From: Alloascoidea africana
Taxonomy: Eukaryota > Ascomycota > Alloascoideomycetes > Alloascoideales > Alloascoideaceae
Direction of reading: 5' to 3'
NCBI GenBank assembly: GCA_030581615.1
Contig: JAKTTT010000045.1
Coordinates: 109,154 to 173,153, forward strand
Length of the DNA stretch: 64,000 bases
The number at the start of each line of letters is the position of its first letter. The stretch's first letter is position 1. Made by a program: the position numbers and the translations under genes. The notes under the pieces were generated by a model that did no database searches, had not been told where the DNA came from, and worked only from the letters and a program-made list of their open reading frames with translations. This document shows positions 10,188 through 21,006 of the stretch, piece after piece.

Positions 10188-11313
10188 ATGAGCTCCCAAT
10201 CCCAGTTCCGTGCAAAGACCAAGAAGTCACTGGCTGATAATGCGGCTCTCTCCATCATTGCGTACTGTGGTGGATCCATCACAATGACTCTCACAAACAA
10301 GTACGTGGTATCTGGATACCACTTCAACATGAATTTTTTACTGTTAACGATCCAGGCAAGTCTCGACTTTCAGGCTTTTTCTTTTTTTTTTGTCTGTCCA
10401 AAAGCCTGTTGTGCTCTTGCTAACTCGAAGCATCATATAGTGCACCGTTTGCGTCGTGTTCATTTCCATTCTCAAGCTACTAGGCATGATCACTTTTCGA
10501 AGTTACAACAATAAGGAGGCCCAACTGTGGCTCCCAATAGCCATAATCCTCGTCTTGATGACTTATACTTCCTCCAAGTCGTTGCAATATCTCTCGATTC
10601 CCGTCTATACGATATTCAAAAACTTGACAATCATCCTGATTGCATACGGCGAGGTGCTCTGGTTTGGCGGCGCCGTGACAACGATGGCCCTTTGGTCTTT
10701 TGTCCTCATGGTCTTGTCCTCTGTAATCGCAGCCTGGTCCGATCTAGGCTCCGCCATGACGAGCAGCGTCAATGCCAATGCCGTTGCCTCGTTGAACCAG
10801 GGATACTTTTGGATGGCCACAAACTGCTTCACATCTGCCGCATTTGTGCTCGTTTTGAGAAAACGTATCAAGCTCACAAATTTCAAGGATTTTGATACCA
10901 TGTTCTACAACAACCTACTTTCTATCCCCATTTTGATCGTGGCCTCTTTGATGCTCGAAGATTGGAGCTCTGAAAACTTGACAGCAAGTTTCCCTCCGGA
11001 TACAAGAACTTCTATAATCGCAGCCATGGTCTTTTCAGGTTTGTCCTCTGCGGGTATCTCCTACACCTCAGCCTGGTGTATCCGCGCAACTTCATCAACC
11101 ACGTATAGCATGATTGGAGCACTGAACAAATTGCCTATAGCCCTTTCCGGACTCATTTTCTTCGATGCCCCGGTTACCTTCTTCTCAGTAACCGCGATCA
11201 TAATTGGGTTTCTGGCGGGACTTGTTTACGCCGTTGCAAAACAGAAACAAAAGGCTTCAGAGTCCAAAGAACCATCCACTGTATTGCCATTATCCAATAA
11301 GTTCAAAGAATGA
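10188..11313 (+). CDS. VRG4: Golgi GDP-mannose transporter
   Basis: Vrg4 exchanges cytosolic GDP-mannose for GMP across the Golgi membrane and supplies mannosylation of glycoproteins and sphingolipids. Exons 10188-10355 and 10441-11313 give 346 residues. The intron runs from CAG|GCAAGT to CATATAG and is a GC-AG intron. A TAG stop directly before the acceptor rules out other joins, and the spliced protein aligns without gaps to S. cerevisiae Vrg4 around LLTIQ-CTVCVV. Multiple hydrophobic spans are present. Both sugar-nucleotide motifs are intact: FYNN (in DTMFYNN) and GALNK (in [12 protein letters not shown]). The Leu of GALNK is encoded by CTG (11122-11124), which is good evidence for standard CUG decoding. 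The C-terminus is Lys-rich, as expected for Golgi retrieval by COPI. Confidence 0.95.
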
Positions 11314-12986
11314 AGAATAATAATAAGAAAAGAAAAAAAAAAAGACCCAGAAATGGAAAAGTTATTGGGTTTTGTGTTCTGATGGACAAGTAGATTTTTG
11401 CTTCTTGGGGGTATTTTTCATTATTTTTGGAGTTTTTTTTTTTTTGTAGTGCAAAATCTCAAGATTTTTTAGAACTATTCTTTTTTGAATAATACAAAAC
11501 GTGTACTTTTAACAATGCATAATTCTGAAATTAGGTATCTATATCTTAAAAGCAAACACACATTACTTTTTGTGTATACATATCAAAAGGTCAAAAACCA
11601 TCAAATGTAGATTATTGCATATTAATCATTAATATACAGTCAATATCTTTTATAAAGTATGTACTCCATTTCACTCTGATCTCCTTGAGTTTTGTCCTGG
11701 TGTTCGTCTCCACTGGTTTCCATTGTTGAGCATCTTCTAATAAAGCCCGGTTTGATACTGAAGTGAAGGGAATTAATAACACTGGTCTGTATCAAGGGGT
11801 ATTTTTGTAACTACACACTATTCCAAAAACAGGTTTCAGCAAAGGTCACAATAGCAACAGCAGATGAGAAATGAGATTGATGAACCTCAGGTCAACCTCG
11901 ACAGCCATGTGGGATGGACACGTAACTCAACCTCTGTTATACTCACTGACTGAATGTCACAATTCACGAGATAAATTGCCATTATTATTAATGTGATAAA
12001 TAGAGCAGATTGTACATAATTGAATACATCCAGTTTTGGGTATTGTACGTACTTTGAGGATGTGAATTTTTCTTCCAAATTGTTATCAGTAAGGACATGG
12101 ATAAGAAATCATTTTTGCATGGAATTAGAGACAAGAAACCCACAAGTTCACTTGACGGGGGGTTCCAAAGCAAGAAAAGCATAACTTTATTTGAATTTCA
12201 ACCAAATTTCGATTTTTTTTTTTTCCAATCAATACGAGAGATAAAGGATAAGAAACACATTTAAGTTTGTTGAAAAAGTGAACTTGACAGAGGGGAGGGA
12301 GAGGACCCTTGAAAATCACAATTTTGACAGGTTCATAGTCGAAATAAATGGGATGGGCACATGGTATCAGACACTTTAACATTGACTGTTAAATAGTAAT
12401 CATCAAGCCTTGAAACCACCAATTCATCGACAACTTAAAACACTCCAAAACATTTAGATAAATTGTTGGAAATAGACATGAAGGTTGTATGTCGTCAAGT
12501 CTCAGTAAAAGTGGAAACGGAAAGTCTTCTTACACAGCCTTGTTAAAAATATGACGACCTTCAATTTGATTCTCACCAAGACACAGAAACTGAGAGGGTG
12601 TGTAAAGTCAATGTGTGATTAGCACTGGGAAAAAAGCATGCCTGTTTGGATTATTGATCAATCTCAAAAGTTTGTGCTTTTAATCTGAGTAGTAAATTGG
12701 TTAGATCCGATCGTAGTCCAGTCAATATAATCGTGATCTGATCAACCAGTTAGCTAAACACAGAGAGGCAAATGACGACATGAATGTGGATATTGACATT
12801 TTGATTCCCTCAGATTAGAATAATATGCCATAAACTTTAATCTCATTTTTGAACGGGGAGAATGAGAAGAGGTTACCCGGTGATAAAACATTACGTAATA
12901 TATCTTAAATCCTGACTCATTGCACACTTAAAACGCTACTCCAGACAAGAAAAAAAAAGAGAAATGAGAGATGAGCTTAATCACAA
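11314..12986. other. Unexplained 1.7 kb intergenic region
   Basis: No complete gene could be built here. The first 250 bp are T-rich 3' flank of VRG4. On the minus strand, two stretches have protein-like codon composition: 11640-11757, a frame ending EMEYILYKRY and preceded by a TTCAG acceptor-like site, and about 11887-12096, a frame with a hydrophobic segment. A spliced small gene is possible but unproven. The right half (12480-12986) is AT-rich with only short frames and would contain the RSA1 promoter. Confidence 0.3.
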
Positions 12987-14000
12987 ATGTCTGATTATAT
13001 CTATGCCCCACCTCCACCTCCACCGCCGCCTCGGAAACCGATTCAACAAGTGAATAACAAAGATAAGCGGAAATGGAATGGTAAGCATGACAGAAGAGGG
13101 AAGGCTCAACGCTGTCTTCCACATAATGATGATAGCAATGAGAAAAACAATTCTGGGTATGGGACAACAGGATTAGGGGGACAAGAATCCCAGAATCCGG
13201 CTTTTGAGACAATTTTATCGGCGACTCGACCAGAAAGCCAGTTCCAGACTTTCAACAACTATCATTCTGTTTCGCGAGACGTTCGAGATTCTAATTTTGT
13301 GACGACAGTTGCAGATAACAATTTGGTAAATCAGGATGAGCAAGAGGGAATGGATGAGGAGTCTATATATAGGGCAAATCAAAGTCAAGCGATGACTTGT
13401 TCGAAAGCAGCAAAGGCAACCTCAATTGCAATTCCGGGTACCTCGATTGTATTGAAAACAGCTGAAGATATTGAAAAATGGCGAGAAGAAAGACGTAAAA
13501 ATTGGCCTACACGCAAGAAAATAGAGGAGAAAAATAGATTAAAAGAACTACAAGATGCGAAATTTGAAGCTGAGAGACTTCGGATAGAATTGTTAAATAA
13601 ACAACAGCAACAGAATGGACGGAACAATACGCAAATTACAAATTTAAATGATAACAAACGACAAAGACGAAATACAAGACAAGAACAGCGACAACAAGGT
13701 TCTGATAAGTATGATATGGTTGATTTAAATGGTGAAAAGATAAAACGGTATAAACAATTCTCAAAACCAACAAAAGAACCACTATTTAAAATGGTATTGT
13801 ATTTTTATTTTACTAAATCTCAGAAGAGGGAAAAAAAGTTTGGATTTTTACTAATCTTTTCTTGGGGTTATGTTTAGTTGGTTAAAAACGATATTGAAAA
13901 AGAATGTGATAGGATACTTGATGTCATCACAACACTTGTTGAGTATAATTTATTACAATCTGATATTTCAACAATTCAGAATACTTTAAACTCGAAATGA
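12987..14000 (+). CDS. RSA1: Box C/D snoRNP assembly factor Rsa1 (NUFIP family), spliced
   Basis: Rsa1/NUFIP1 bridges Snu13/15.5K to the R2TP machinery during box C/D snoRNP assembly in the nucleus. Exon 1 is 12987-13793 (269 codons) and exon 2 is 13878-14000 (40 codons and stop), giving 309 residues. The family core is at about 148-181: IPGTSIVLKTAEDIEKW followed by REERRKNWPT. After splicing, the C-terminus reads KEPLFKM-LVKNDIEKECDRI, which corresponds to the conserved LLxxLLxxDIxxExxxIL end of NUFIP proteins. This is the reason for the intron: the unspliced frame reads through into a Phe/Lys-rich nonsense tail. The donor is GTATTG, the branch point TTACTAAT and the acceptor TTTAG. The N-terminus begins with a proline run (MSDYIYAPPP). 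The middle is Gln/Asn-rich and basic. Confidence 0.87.
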
Positions 14001-14237
14001 ATGAATTTAGGAGAACAAAAAAACAATAATTTCTTAAATCAAGCATTGGCATTTTCAAAATTCGCATTTATCATTCATAGTACTTAGTAATAATAATAAT
14101 AATAAAACTATAGTTATGTAAATGAAAAAAACAAGAATAAAAAAGAGAAGAGAAGCAAAGATAAAAAGCTTTAAAAAAGTAAGTTATCAAATTTTGACAA
14201 AAATATATAATCCAACCAAACCGCCCCATGACCACAT

Positions 14238-14263
14238 CATTACCATTACCATTACCATTACCA
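14238..14263. repeat. (CATTAC)n microsatellite
   Basis: Four tandem CATTAC-type hexamers in the 3' intergenic space between convergent RSA1 and the FHA gene (14001-14307). The remainder of that gap is AT-rich without a gene. Confidence 0.9.
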
Positions 14264-14307
14264 TAACCTCGCTCCAAAAAAAAAAAGGGGGAGAAAAGAA
14301 ATCATTT

Positions 14308-16278
14308 TTACAAGTACTCACTTTCACTGAGCTTAGCCAATAGTGCAATGGTTCCTATACTGCTCATGATTGCAACCACAGAATGGGTAAAGATATTCTT
14401 TGCAACGGTTTTCAAAACGTTTCGTCGTTTAGATGGTCGTTGATCTTGTGGATCTTGTTGCTCCTTCTCCTGCACCACCGTATCAACGGTTATGATTTTT
14501 TCTGTAGCATCATCGTCTTCAAGTTCATCCAACTTTCTCTTTCTCCCAGTACAAGGAACAATAGGAGAAGTGGCAGGTGTACTTGGTGAATCAATACAAG
14601 ATTCTGTAGGTCGATGTTTCGTAGGTGTGTTCAGTGGAATAGCCTTGCTGTGAAAGGGGAAGAGTGGTTTATAGTTGAACGAATCTTCATTACTTCTTGT
14701 GGAAGAAGTGTTTGTCTCTTTCACAGAACCTTGATATGATAATACCAAACGGTCAAGTAGTGTTGTGGTGTAGAGTGAATCCTCGGAACAATCAGAATCG
14801 AAAGATGCTTCTGAATGAGAATCTGAAGAGGTTGATCCTATTTGAATCTCGAGCTCTTTCTTTGGCTCAACTGTACAAGAGTTAACAGCCGCTTCCTCTT
14901 CTGAATCGGTGTTTGTATCAGAGTCTAAATCTGAATCTGAATCTGAATCTGAATCTGAATCTGAGTTAGAATCACAATCAAAATCGAGTCCTTGATCCTC
15001 CTGTTCCTCATCTATTTCCCAATGGAAATCCGGTTCCTGTTCGAGTTCGGACCCCCGAGTAGAATCAGAATCAGAATGCAGCATGTTGTCGAGGTCTTTG
15101 CTTGTTGAACCAACATCATCATGATCATGATCATGATCATTCACTTCAGTTGACTCCTTTTCTGGAGCACTTGAAGATGGTTCTTCAGTCAAATCAATAA
15201 CATTGCATTGGTCTGTCTCATCATTAATGACAACACACTCGTCTTCACAAGGTTGTGCAACAACCTTATCATTTTCATTGCAATCGCAGCTCTTTGTGTC
15301 ATCAGAAATGGACTTTGAGGGTGAAACCGGTTCAGGTTGAACCTCAACTTCAGTTACGTCATGATCATCATCTTTTGGGCGTTCAATCACGGATGATTGT
15401 TCCATCTTATCAACAGGTTTTACAGTATTATTTGTGGTTGTGATAGTTTCTTTAAATTCGCGGTACAAATCATAGCCGATATCCGCAACTAAAGGTTCAA
15501 TGTTACCATCTTTTGACTCAATTGGTTCTTTGATTTCGATTAAACTATTGTTAGTAGGCACTGCTGTTGCCGCAGTCGCTGTCGCAGTCGCTGTTGCTGT
15601 CGCAGTCGCTGCCTGTTCAATGCTTGCGGGTTCTTGTGCTTTAAGTTTGAGTTTCTGGATTGTTGTTTCCTTATCGTCGTCATTTTGATCTGCAGACTCA
15701 CTCGCAACTGTGGTGTCTCTATCATAATTGCGTTCAAAGGGAGTCCAACGGAAACAAGCATCATCGGACAATAGGATTGATTCGCCAACGTTTCGATAAG
15801 AATAAGGTAATTTCATTCTCAAGATCAGCTTGGTCTTGGATACGGGGAACAAGGGCTTGGTTGTAGAAGTTGGATCCGAAATGTTTAGAATATTCCGTTG
15901 AGATCTCGAGATTCCAAAACCAATCAATACTTCATTGTTTAAACCTGTAAACAATTGATACTTTTCACCATGATTAAGCAAGAATCCACAAAGTACAGTT
16001 CCATTTGTTGATTCATAATCTACACAGTAAAACTTGCCATTCTTCTCAGTAACGACCAAATGTTTTTTGGAAAGAGCTTTATTTGAGAAAAAAGCATTCG
16101 AATCCTTGATTTCACGGTCACCGGAATCTGAAGCTCTGCCAATCACAAAACTGGAGTTATCAGGGGTTAGGACAATCGTTCTTCTAGAAAGGGGTTCGTA
16201 GGTGTTTAATTCGGGGTTGTGGATCAGCTCCTCAAGAATCACGGTCTTCGTCTCTGTAGACGAATCAGTTTCGGACAT
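14308..16278 (-). CDS. FHA-domain, tail-anchored acidic protein
   Basis: 656 residues from ATG 16276-16278. The longer frame upstream begins with a run of Met codons from an ATG microsatellite and is not likely used. The N-terminal FHA domain (about 33-125) has the key residues: FVIGRAS (44-50), S70KKH73 and STNGT (91-95), so phosphothreonine binding is plausible. The centre is strongly acidic with repeated Ser-Asp pairs and many likely CK2 sites. A hydrophobic segment of about 18 residues (SVVAIMSSIGTIALLAKL) lies at the extreme C-terminus, as in tail-anchored proteins. FHA plus tail anchor is the layout of Far9/Vps64, Far10 and animal SLMAP of the Far/STRIPAK complex, but the expected coiled coil is not evident. 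A Tos4/Plm2-type origin is less likely because of the anchor. I leave it unnamed. Confidence 0.8.
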   Translation of the reverse strand: MSETDSSTETKTVILEELIHNPELNTYEPLSRRTIVLTPDNSSFVIGRASDSGDREIKDSNAFFSNKALSKKHLVVTEKNGKFYCVDYESTNGTVLCGFLLNHGEKYQLFTGLNNEVLIGFGISRSQRNILNISDPTSTTKPLFPVSKTKLILRMKLPYSYRNVGESILLSDDACFRWTPFERNYDRDTTVASESADQNDDDKETTIQKLKLKAQEPASIEQAATATATATATATAATAVPTNNSLIEIKEPIESKDGNIEPLVADIGYDLYREFKETITTTNNTVKPVDKMEQSSVIERPKDDDHDVTEVEVQPEPVSPSKSISDDTKSCDCNENDKVVAQPCEDECVVINDETDQCNVIDLTEEPSSSAPEKESTEVNDHDHDHDDVGSTSKDLDNMLHSDSDSTRGSELEQEPDFHWEIDEEQEDQGLDFDCDSNSDSDSDSDSDSDLDSDTNTDSEEEAAVNSCTVEPKKELEIQIGSTSSDSHSEASFDSDCSEDSLYTTTLLDRLVLSYQGSVKETNTSSTRSNEDSFNYKPLFPFHSKAIPLNTPTKHRPTESCIDSPSTPATSPIVPCTGRKRKLDELEDDDATEKIITVDTVVQEKEQQDPQDQRPSKRRNVLKTVAKNIFTHSVVAIMSSIGTIALLAKLSESEYL

Positions 16279-17347
16279 GTTTACTAGTTTTATAGAACGA
16301 GGATATATAAGGGGGGGGGGAGAGAAAAACGTATAAAAGAGATATATGATAGGATGGGTGGCGTTTGGACCAGTTTTAATTATGGTTATCATCATCATCA
16401 TCATCATCGGACGGGATCATGCGTTTACCCGGCCATCAGCGGTTCTGGGGAAAAAAGAGAGAGAGAGATTATGCAGGGTCATGTGATGGGAGATGATGTC
16501 AGCGGGGAGCATGCTGTTTAGTCATCGCGAGAAATGAGTTGTTTTGTTACAGTTTTGTGATTCTAAAACCAATTAACCATGTTTGAGAGTAAGACTAAGG
16601 CCGTTTAAAGAAGAAAGAGCTAGTTGGATGAACGAGTTTCTATTCTTTAGTTGAAAAAGCCCATTGAAATTCTTTTTTCCCCCTCACGGCAGTTGGTATA
16701 GGGAAGGAATTCGACATTGGAATGTTTCTGATCATGCCGACCTCCTATTCAATTCTATTTATTTTTGGTTTTCAATTTTTTTTTTTTTTTTTTTTGTTTT
16801 TTGATTTGATTCAGTAAAAGAGACGGGATACAGGAGCCTAGAACGGACATGAAGGCGAAACTGGAAGACGAAAAGAAGGGAGAAAGAGAATTCTTGACAA
16901 ATAGCCCCATCACATCCCATCAAATCAAATCTTGATCTTGATCTTGAACAGTAAAAAACGATAACAGCGGGCGCTTCGATGCTTTTTTTCTCTCCCTGCA
17001 TAGCTTGTTCAACGTCTCCTGGACATGGGGAGTGTCTTCCAGATTAATAATTTTGTTTGAGTATCGACAGGTCCAAACCACTGCATAAAAATAATGGATC
17101 TAAACATTCTTCACCGGGTGCTTGTGTATTATAATCCAGCCTTTAAAGCAGCTACTATCTTATAATTACTACACCAGAGAGGCGGTTGGTTCTCTTTTGT
17201 TTTTTCCCTCCTTAAAGAAACGGTTTCGCTTCTCCCTTTCTCCTCCATCTTTTTTTTTCCCCTTTCTTTCTTTCTCTCTTGTTGTTTTTTTTTTGTTGTT
17301 TTCCGACTCATGAGAATAAATTTATCAAGCGTTACGGTTAACATAGA
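16279..17347. other. Divergent intergenic region FHA gene/RGS gene
   Basis: About 1.07 kb with a TATATAA element and a G10 run close to the FHA gene start, an ATG/CAT microsatellite (16387-16408), a long T run (16778-16795), a short TTGATC repeat (16926-16943) and a CT-rich leader before the RGS gene. No gene is visible. Confidence 0.5.
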
Positions 17348-19477
17348 ATGGCATTCAACCAGATCTGTTTCGATGACATACTGGCAAACAGAATTCCTTC
17401 GCCGTACTCTTTGCGCGACCTACAACTGTACCTATTGAAAGCGCATTGTGTTGAGAATATCAGCTTTGTTTTAAAAGTTCGTCTTTACAAGAAACTACAC
17501 CGAGAATACCTTGTTTTGGAAAAGAAGCGGTTAAAGAGACGAGACAATGATGCGAGTTTGGAGGCCAGATCGAGAGAATTGAAAAATCTATGGACCAATA
17601 TCATCAACACGAGCATTGCACCCTGTTCGACGTTTGAGGTGAACATTTCGTGCGAGGTGCGTGACCATATATTCCAGAAGATTTTCCCGTACGCGTCGAA
17701 AAGCGATGACGATGGAGATGGCCAAGGCCAGGGCAATGGCAATGGCAATGGGCAAGGTGGTGATGATGCACCTGGAATTATCGACATGGGAGATCGCACG
17801 GTAAGGATAACCGGGATCCCAGACCCGGACATTCTGAACGAGGCCTACCTTCTGGTCAAGGACATGATCAAGGACGGGCACCTCAGCGCGTTCTTCCGAC
17901 ACCAGACGGGCGCGCTGGCGCTGTCCGGCCTGCCAGTCGCGGGCTCTGCGCGCCAGCGACACAGCGAGCAGCTCCAGCCGCTGAGCTTCTCTGAGATGGA
18001 GGAGCGGTGCGAGCAGTTTGCGCCGCCGTCGCTGTTCAGCACGCGGCCTCTTCACTTGTCGCTGCCAGCCAGTCTGCCAGCCAGTCTGCCCACACCACAG
18101 GTGCTAGCGGGTCCCGCGACCGGGTCTGCCCGCCCGCACAGCCTGCCCGTGACCGTTTCGGACCGCAGCAAGCTCAACAGCGTGGACTGCATCTGCCCGT
18201 TCTTCCACCCGGCCCCGGCGAGCCCCGGTTCTGCGCCGGAAACGGACCTGATGTCCTTCCAGACAGCCTCCACCGCCGCGACCACGATGAGCTCCATCCC
18301 GTCCATGCTGGACATCCGAGCCAGCTCCAGCGTGGCCAGCGTGGGCCCCAGCCAAGGCCCCAGCCAAGGCCCCAGAAGCTACCGCCTCGCAAACAAGGCC
18401 GGCCTGCCCAGGCTGAGCACCTCGGAGTCGACGGCCTCGGCCTCGTCGTGTAGCAGAGGCCCCAGCACGCCGCTGACCCCTGCCTGGTCCGCTCGTAGTT
18501 GTGCCAGCAGCCGTGGTAACAGCGTGGCCCCCGACAGCGAAGCACCCGAGGCGAGGCAAAAGTCGCCTTTCAGAAAATTGTTCACGACTCCTCTGCAGTC
18601 GCCTATTAAGACAATTATCAAGTCCAAGTCACAGGGGTGGATGGCTCCCGTCCGTCGCAACCGCTCCTCCTGCTCCAACCTCCAGTCCTTGAAGCAGCCG
18701 CCAAAGACACAGACCCCGACAACGCTGCCCAGCACCGCGGAAGTGGACGTGGAAGCGAACCTCCACGAGACGGGCAATGACGATCTAGATCAGAATCAGA
18801 ATCAGAATCAGAATCAACCCTACCATTCTCCATTAAGCGACGTGGGAAGCGTGCGAGAAGAGGATATGGAACTGGACATGGACATGGATATGGATATGGA
18901 ACTGGAGCTGGAACTAAAGCCGGGACCCAGACTCGACAACAAACGAGAGACTTCGCTACATCTCAAGAACCGCCCATCTACAGAGCCAAGCCCTTCGCTA
19001 CGGCCAAAGAATCTAACTGTTGACTCTTGCACCCCCCGGTGTATGTCAATGCTCAGTTTAAAGTCGTCCTCCAGGTCGGCCTCCAAACTACTAACCCCAG
19101 CTGTTACTCCAGCTCGTATACCGGAGGATGATTCGATAACGATCAGCACGGAACGTTCGAAATCAGATACCACTTCCAAGTCGTCGCTTGATTCGCCGTC
19201 CCCTCCTCGTTTGAAGATCAGAACCACCGATCCCGATACCGATACCGGTAGCACAAGTGACAACACAAGCGAAAACAACACCAGTGGCAGCTCCAGCGGT
19301 ACGGAGATCGAGACAACGACAATGGTCCTGAGTGTAACCGCCAGCAACGGGAGCCATAATAATCTTCCTGCCGGAATCCGAATCCGACCTGGAACCGTAG
19401 ATCGCTCCCGGCCAAAGCACGGTTGGCTAACGTTCAACGTCACCAAACATCTGAGGCAGTTGAACCGGCAAAAATAG
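17348..19477 (+). CDS. RGS-domain regulator of G-protein signalling (Rgs2-like)
   Basis: 709 residues. The N-terminus resembles an RGS box: SPYSLRDLQLYLLKAHCVEN followed by ISFVLKVRLYKKL, then a second part around TFEVNISCEVRDHIF and EAYLLVKDMI. This matches the first and later helices of fungal RGS domains that accelerate GTP hydrolysis on Galpha, as S. cerevisiae Rgs2 does on Gpa2. The domain is interrupted by an Asp/Gly/Gln-rich insert (about 118-142). After about residue 190 the protein is a disordered Ser/Pro/Thr-rich tail with QNQNQNQN and (DM)n(EL)n microsatellite-encoded runs. The central coding region is markedly GC-rich, so long antisense frames appear that I regard as shadows. The RGS assignment is reasonably firm; orthology to Rgs2 is uncertain because the tail is much longer. 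Confidence 0.78.
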   Translation: MAFNQICFDDILANRIPSPYSLRDLQLYLLKAHCVENISFVLKVRLYKKLHREYLVLEKKRLKRRDNDASLEARSRELKNLWTNIINTSIAPCSTFEVNISCEVRDHIFQKIFPYASKSDDDGDGQGQGNGNGNGQGGDDAPGIIDMGDRTVRITGIPDPDILNEAYLLVKDMIKDGHLSAFFRHQTGALALSGLPVAGSARQRHSEQLQPLSFSEMEERCEQFAPPSLFSTRPLHLSLPASLPASLPTPQVLAGPATGSARPHSLPVTVSDRSKLNSVDCICPFFHPAPASPGSAPETDLMSFQTASTAATTMSSIPSMLDIRASSSVASVGPSQGPSQGPRSYRLANKAGLPRLSTSESTASASSCSRGPSTPLTPAWSARSCASSRGNSVAPDSEAPEARQKSPFRKLFTTPLQSPIKTIIKSKSQGWMAPVRRNRSSCSNLQSLKQPPKTQTPTTLPSTAEVDVEANLHETGNDDLDQNQNQNQNQPYHSPLSDVGSVREEDMELDMDMDMDMELELELKPGPRLDNKRETSLHLKNRPSTEPSPSLRPKNLTVDSCTPRCMSMLSLKSSSRSASKLLTPAVTPARIPEDDSITISTERSKSDTTSKSSLDSPSPPRLKIRTTDPDTDTGSTSDNTSENNTSGSSSGTEIETTTMVLSVTASNGSHNNLPAGIRIRPGTVDRSRPKHGWLTFNVTKHLRQLNRQK

Positions 19478-19628
19478 TTTCAGTTTGAATGTGGTGTGTG
19501 GGTTAAGATCTGGTTTGGTGTACATTCCCGATCAAACTGGCCTGGCTTTGGCGTCATCATTTGTTTCCCTTCCCTCCACATCACATCATTTGTGCATCAT
19601 GCCCCGGTTTCTTGTACGATTGTTGATA

Positions 19629-19663
<35 letters not shown>

Positions 19664-20346
19664 GTTGGCTTTTTGTTTTCCTGTTTTGTTTTTGTGGGCC
19701 AATTTTGGATGGATCATTTTTTTGAACGTTTGCCTTTTTTTCATTTGCTTCTCCATTTTTCTTCCTTTTCTTCCTTTCCTCTCTGTTTTGCATGGCTATT
19801 TTGTATTTACATCCGGTTGGGGAAGCTTGCTCCTCCAAACACATTGGCTTTTTTGTTTTCCTTCTCATTACATTGCAGGGGTTTGTTTGATGTGCAAGAG
19901 TATAGCTTTTTTGTAAGGTGGTGCTGTTTATTGTACCGGTACGTGAAGCGGCTCTTCCTACCTCCCCCCCTTTTTATTTTTTTTGACCTCATCTGATTAA
20001 AGAACAGCAAGCTTTTGAAAAGATTTTACGACTTTTAGTACTACGATTGACTGCAGCATACTTTTTGAAGAATTTTTATTCCCTCTCTCTTCCTCTTCCT
20101 CTCTCTTTCTCTTTTTCTCTCTCTGGTTGAAACTGTTATGATTGGTTATTTGTTCTATGATCATGTTTAAATTTACAAAAAAGCTTGGTTTCGTTCCGTT
20201 CCGTTCTACTCTAGATACAAAGTTTTTTAAATCGGTCATTTTTATGTCCTTTAATTGTAAACCGTTTGGCATTCTATCTAATCTGACAGTATACAATGTA
20301 CAGTACGAACTTTTTTCTTTTGTAGAATAGTTTGTTGTTTATGGTG
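19478..20346. other. Convergent intergenic region RGS gene/BIO4 with (ATT)n
   Basis: 870 bp of T-rich, AT-rich DNA between convergent genes. An ATT microsatellite of about 12 units occupies 19626-19663. Frames through the T-rich stretch give Phe/Leu/Tyr-rich nonsense. It also holds C/T-rich tracts (19970-20125). No gene was found. Confidence 0.5.
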
Positions 20347-21006
20347 TCAAGTCTCCACTAAAGAAGCAAAACTGGGCACAAGTTTAGCCATTTCTGTCAC
20401 AACCTCAGAATCAATCCGATCCAATTTGGGAATCTGAGCAATGACTTTAACATTTCCAAACTTTTCAATCATCTTTGCATTATCCAAATTCGTCTCTCCT
20501 GATAATATCACCCCAAAACATTGAATATCCTTATCTTTAAGAGCTTTTAAACTCAACAATGTATGGTTCAACGTTCCTAATCCACTTCTCGCAACAACAA
20601 TAACGGGGAACCCCATCTTCTTGATAACATCAATCATCATCAATTTTTCATTAAATGGAACGTATAATCCTCCAGCTCCTTCAATAACCAAAGACCCAAC
20701 AGTTATCGGTGGAATCGAATCCAACAATTTCCCCAATTCTAGTTTTATCTCGGGTTCCAAAACAGAAGCTCTCCATGGAGCTAAAGGAGCCTGTAACTCA
20801 TAAACAGGATCATGAATCGTAGTTAATGTTTCCTCTTTGCCTCTAGAAACCAGTTTTTTAACAACTTTGGTATCACCAATATCTTCATTCAAACCTGTCT
20901 GTACCGGTTTCCAATAATGTGCATTCCATGCTTTGACAAGGATCGCAGATACAAGTGTCTTTCCAATATCTGTATCTGTGCCTGTTATAAATACAGTATT
21001 GGCCAT
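20347..21006 (-). CDS. BIO4: Dethiobiotin synthetase
   Basis: Carboxylates 7,8-diaminopelargonate with ATP to form dethiobiotin, the penultimate step of biotin synthesis. The start is ATG 21004-21006 (219 residues). The longer upstream frame would translate the CT-repeat leader. The P-loop GTDTDIGKT is at residues 9-17. Other family signatures are YWKPVQTG (substrate loop), EGAGGLYVP and GLGTLNHTLL. Length and motifs match S. cerevisiae Bio4 and bacterial BioD. It is transcribed away from BIO3, with 211 bp of shared promoter between them holding three TGACTCA sites. Fungi outside this group often carry a fused BioD-BioA protein; here the two enzymes are separate genes. Confidence 0.95.
   Translation of the reverse strand: MANTVFITGTDTDIGKTLVSAILVKAWNAHYWKPVQTGLNEDIGDTKVVKKLVSRGKEETLTTIHDPVYELQAPLAPWRASVLEPEIKLELGKLLDSIPPITVGSLVIEGAGGLYVPFNEKLMMIDVIKKMGFPVIVVARSGLGTLNHTLLSLKALKDKDIQCFGVILSGETNLDNAKMIEKFGNVKVIAQIPKLDRIDSEVVTEMAKLVPSFASLVET

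Noticed and set aside
17588-18833. Several long minus-strand frames opposite the RGS-protein gene (up to about 150 codons).
   Set aside because: They arise from the GC-rich codon use of the sense gene, overlap each other in different phases, and have Arg/Gly/Ala-rich nonsense composition.
19485-19996. Frames of about 140-166 codons after the RGS gene.
   Set aside because: They are Phe/Tyr/Leu-rich translations of a T-rich 3' flank and an ATT microsatellite, with no conserved features.
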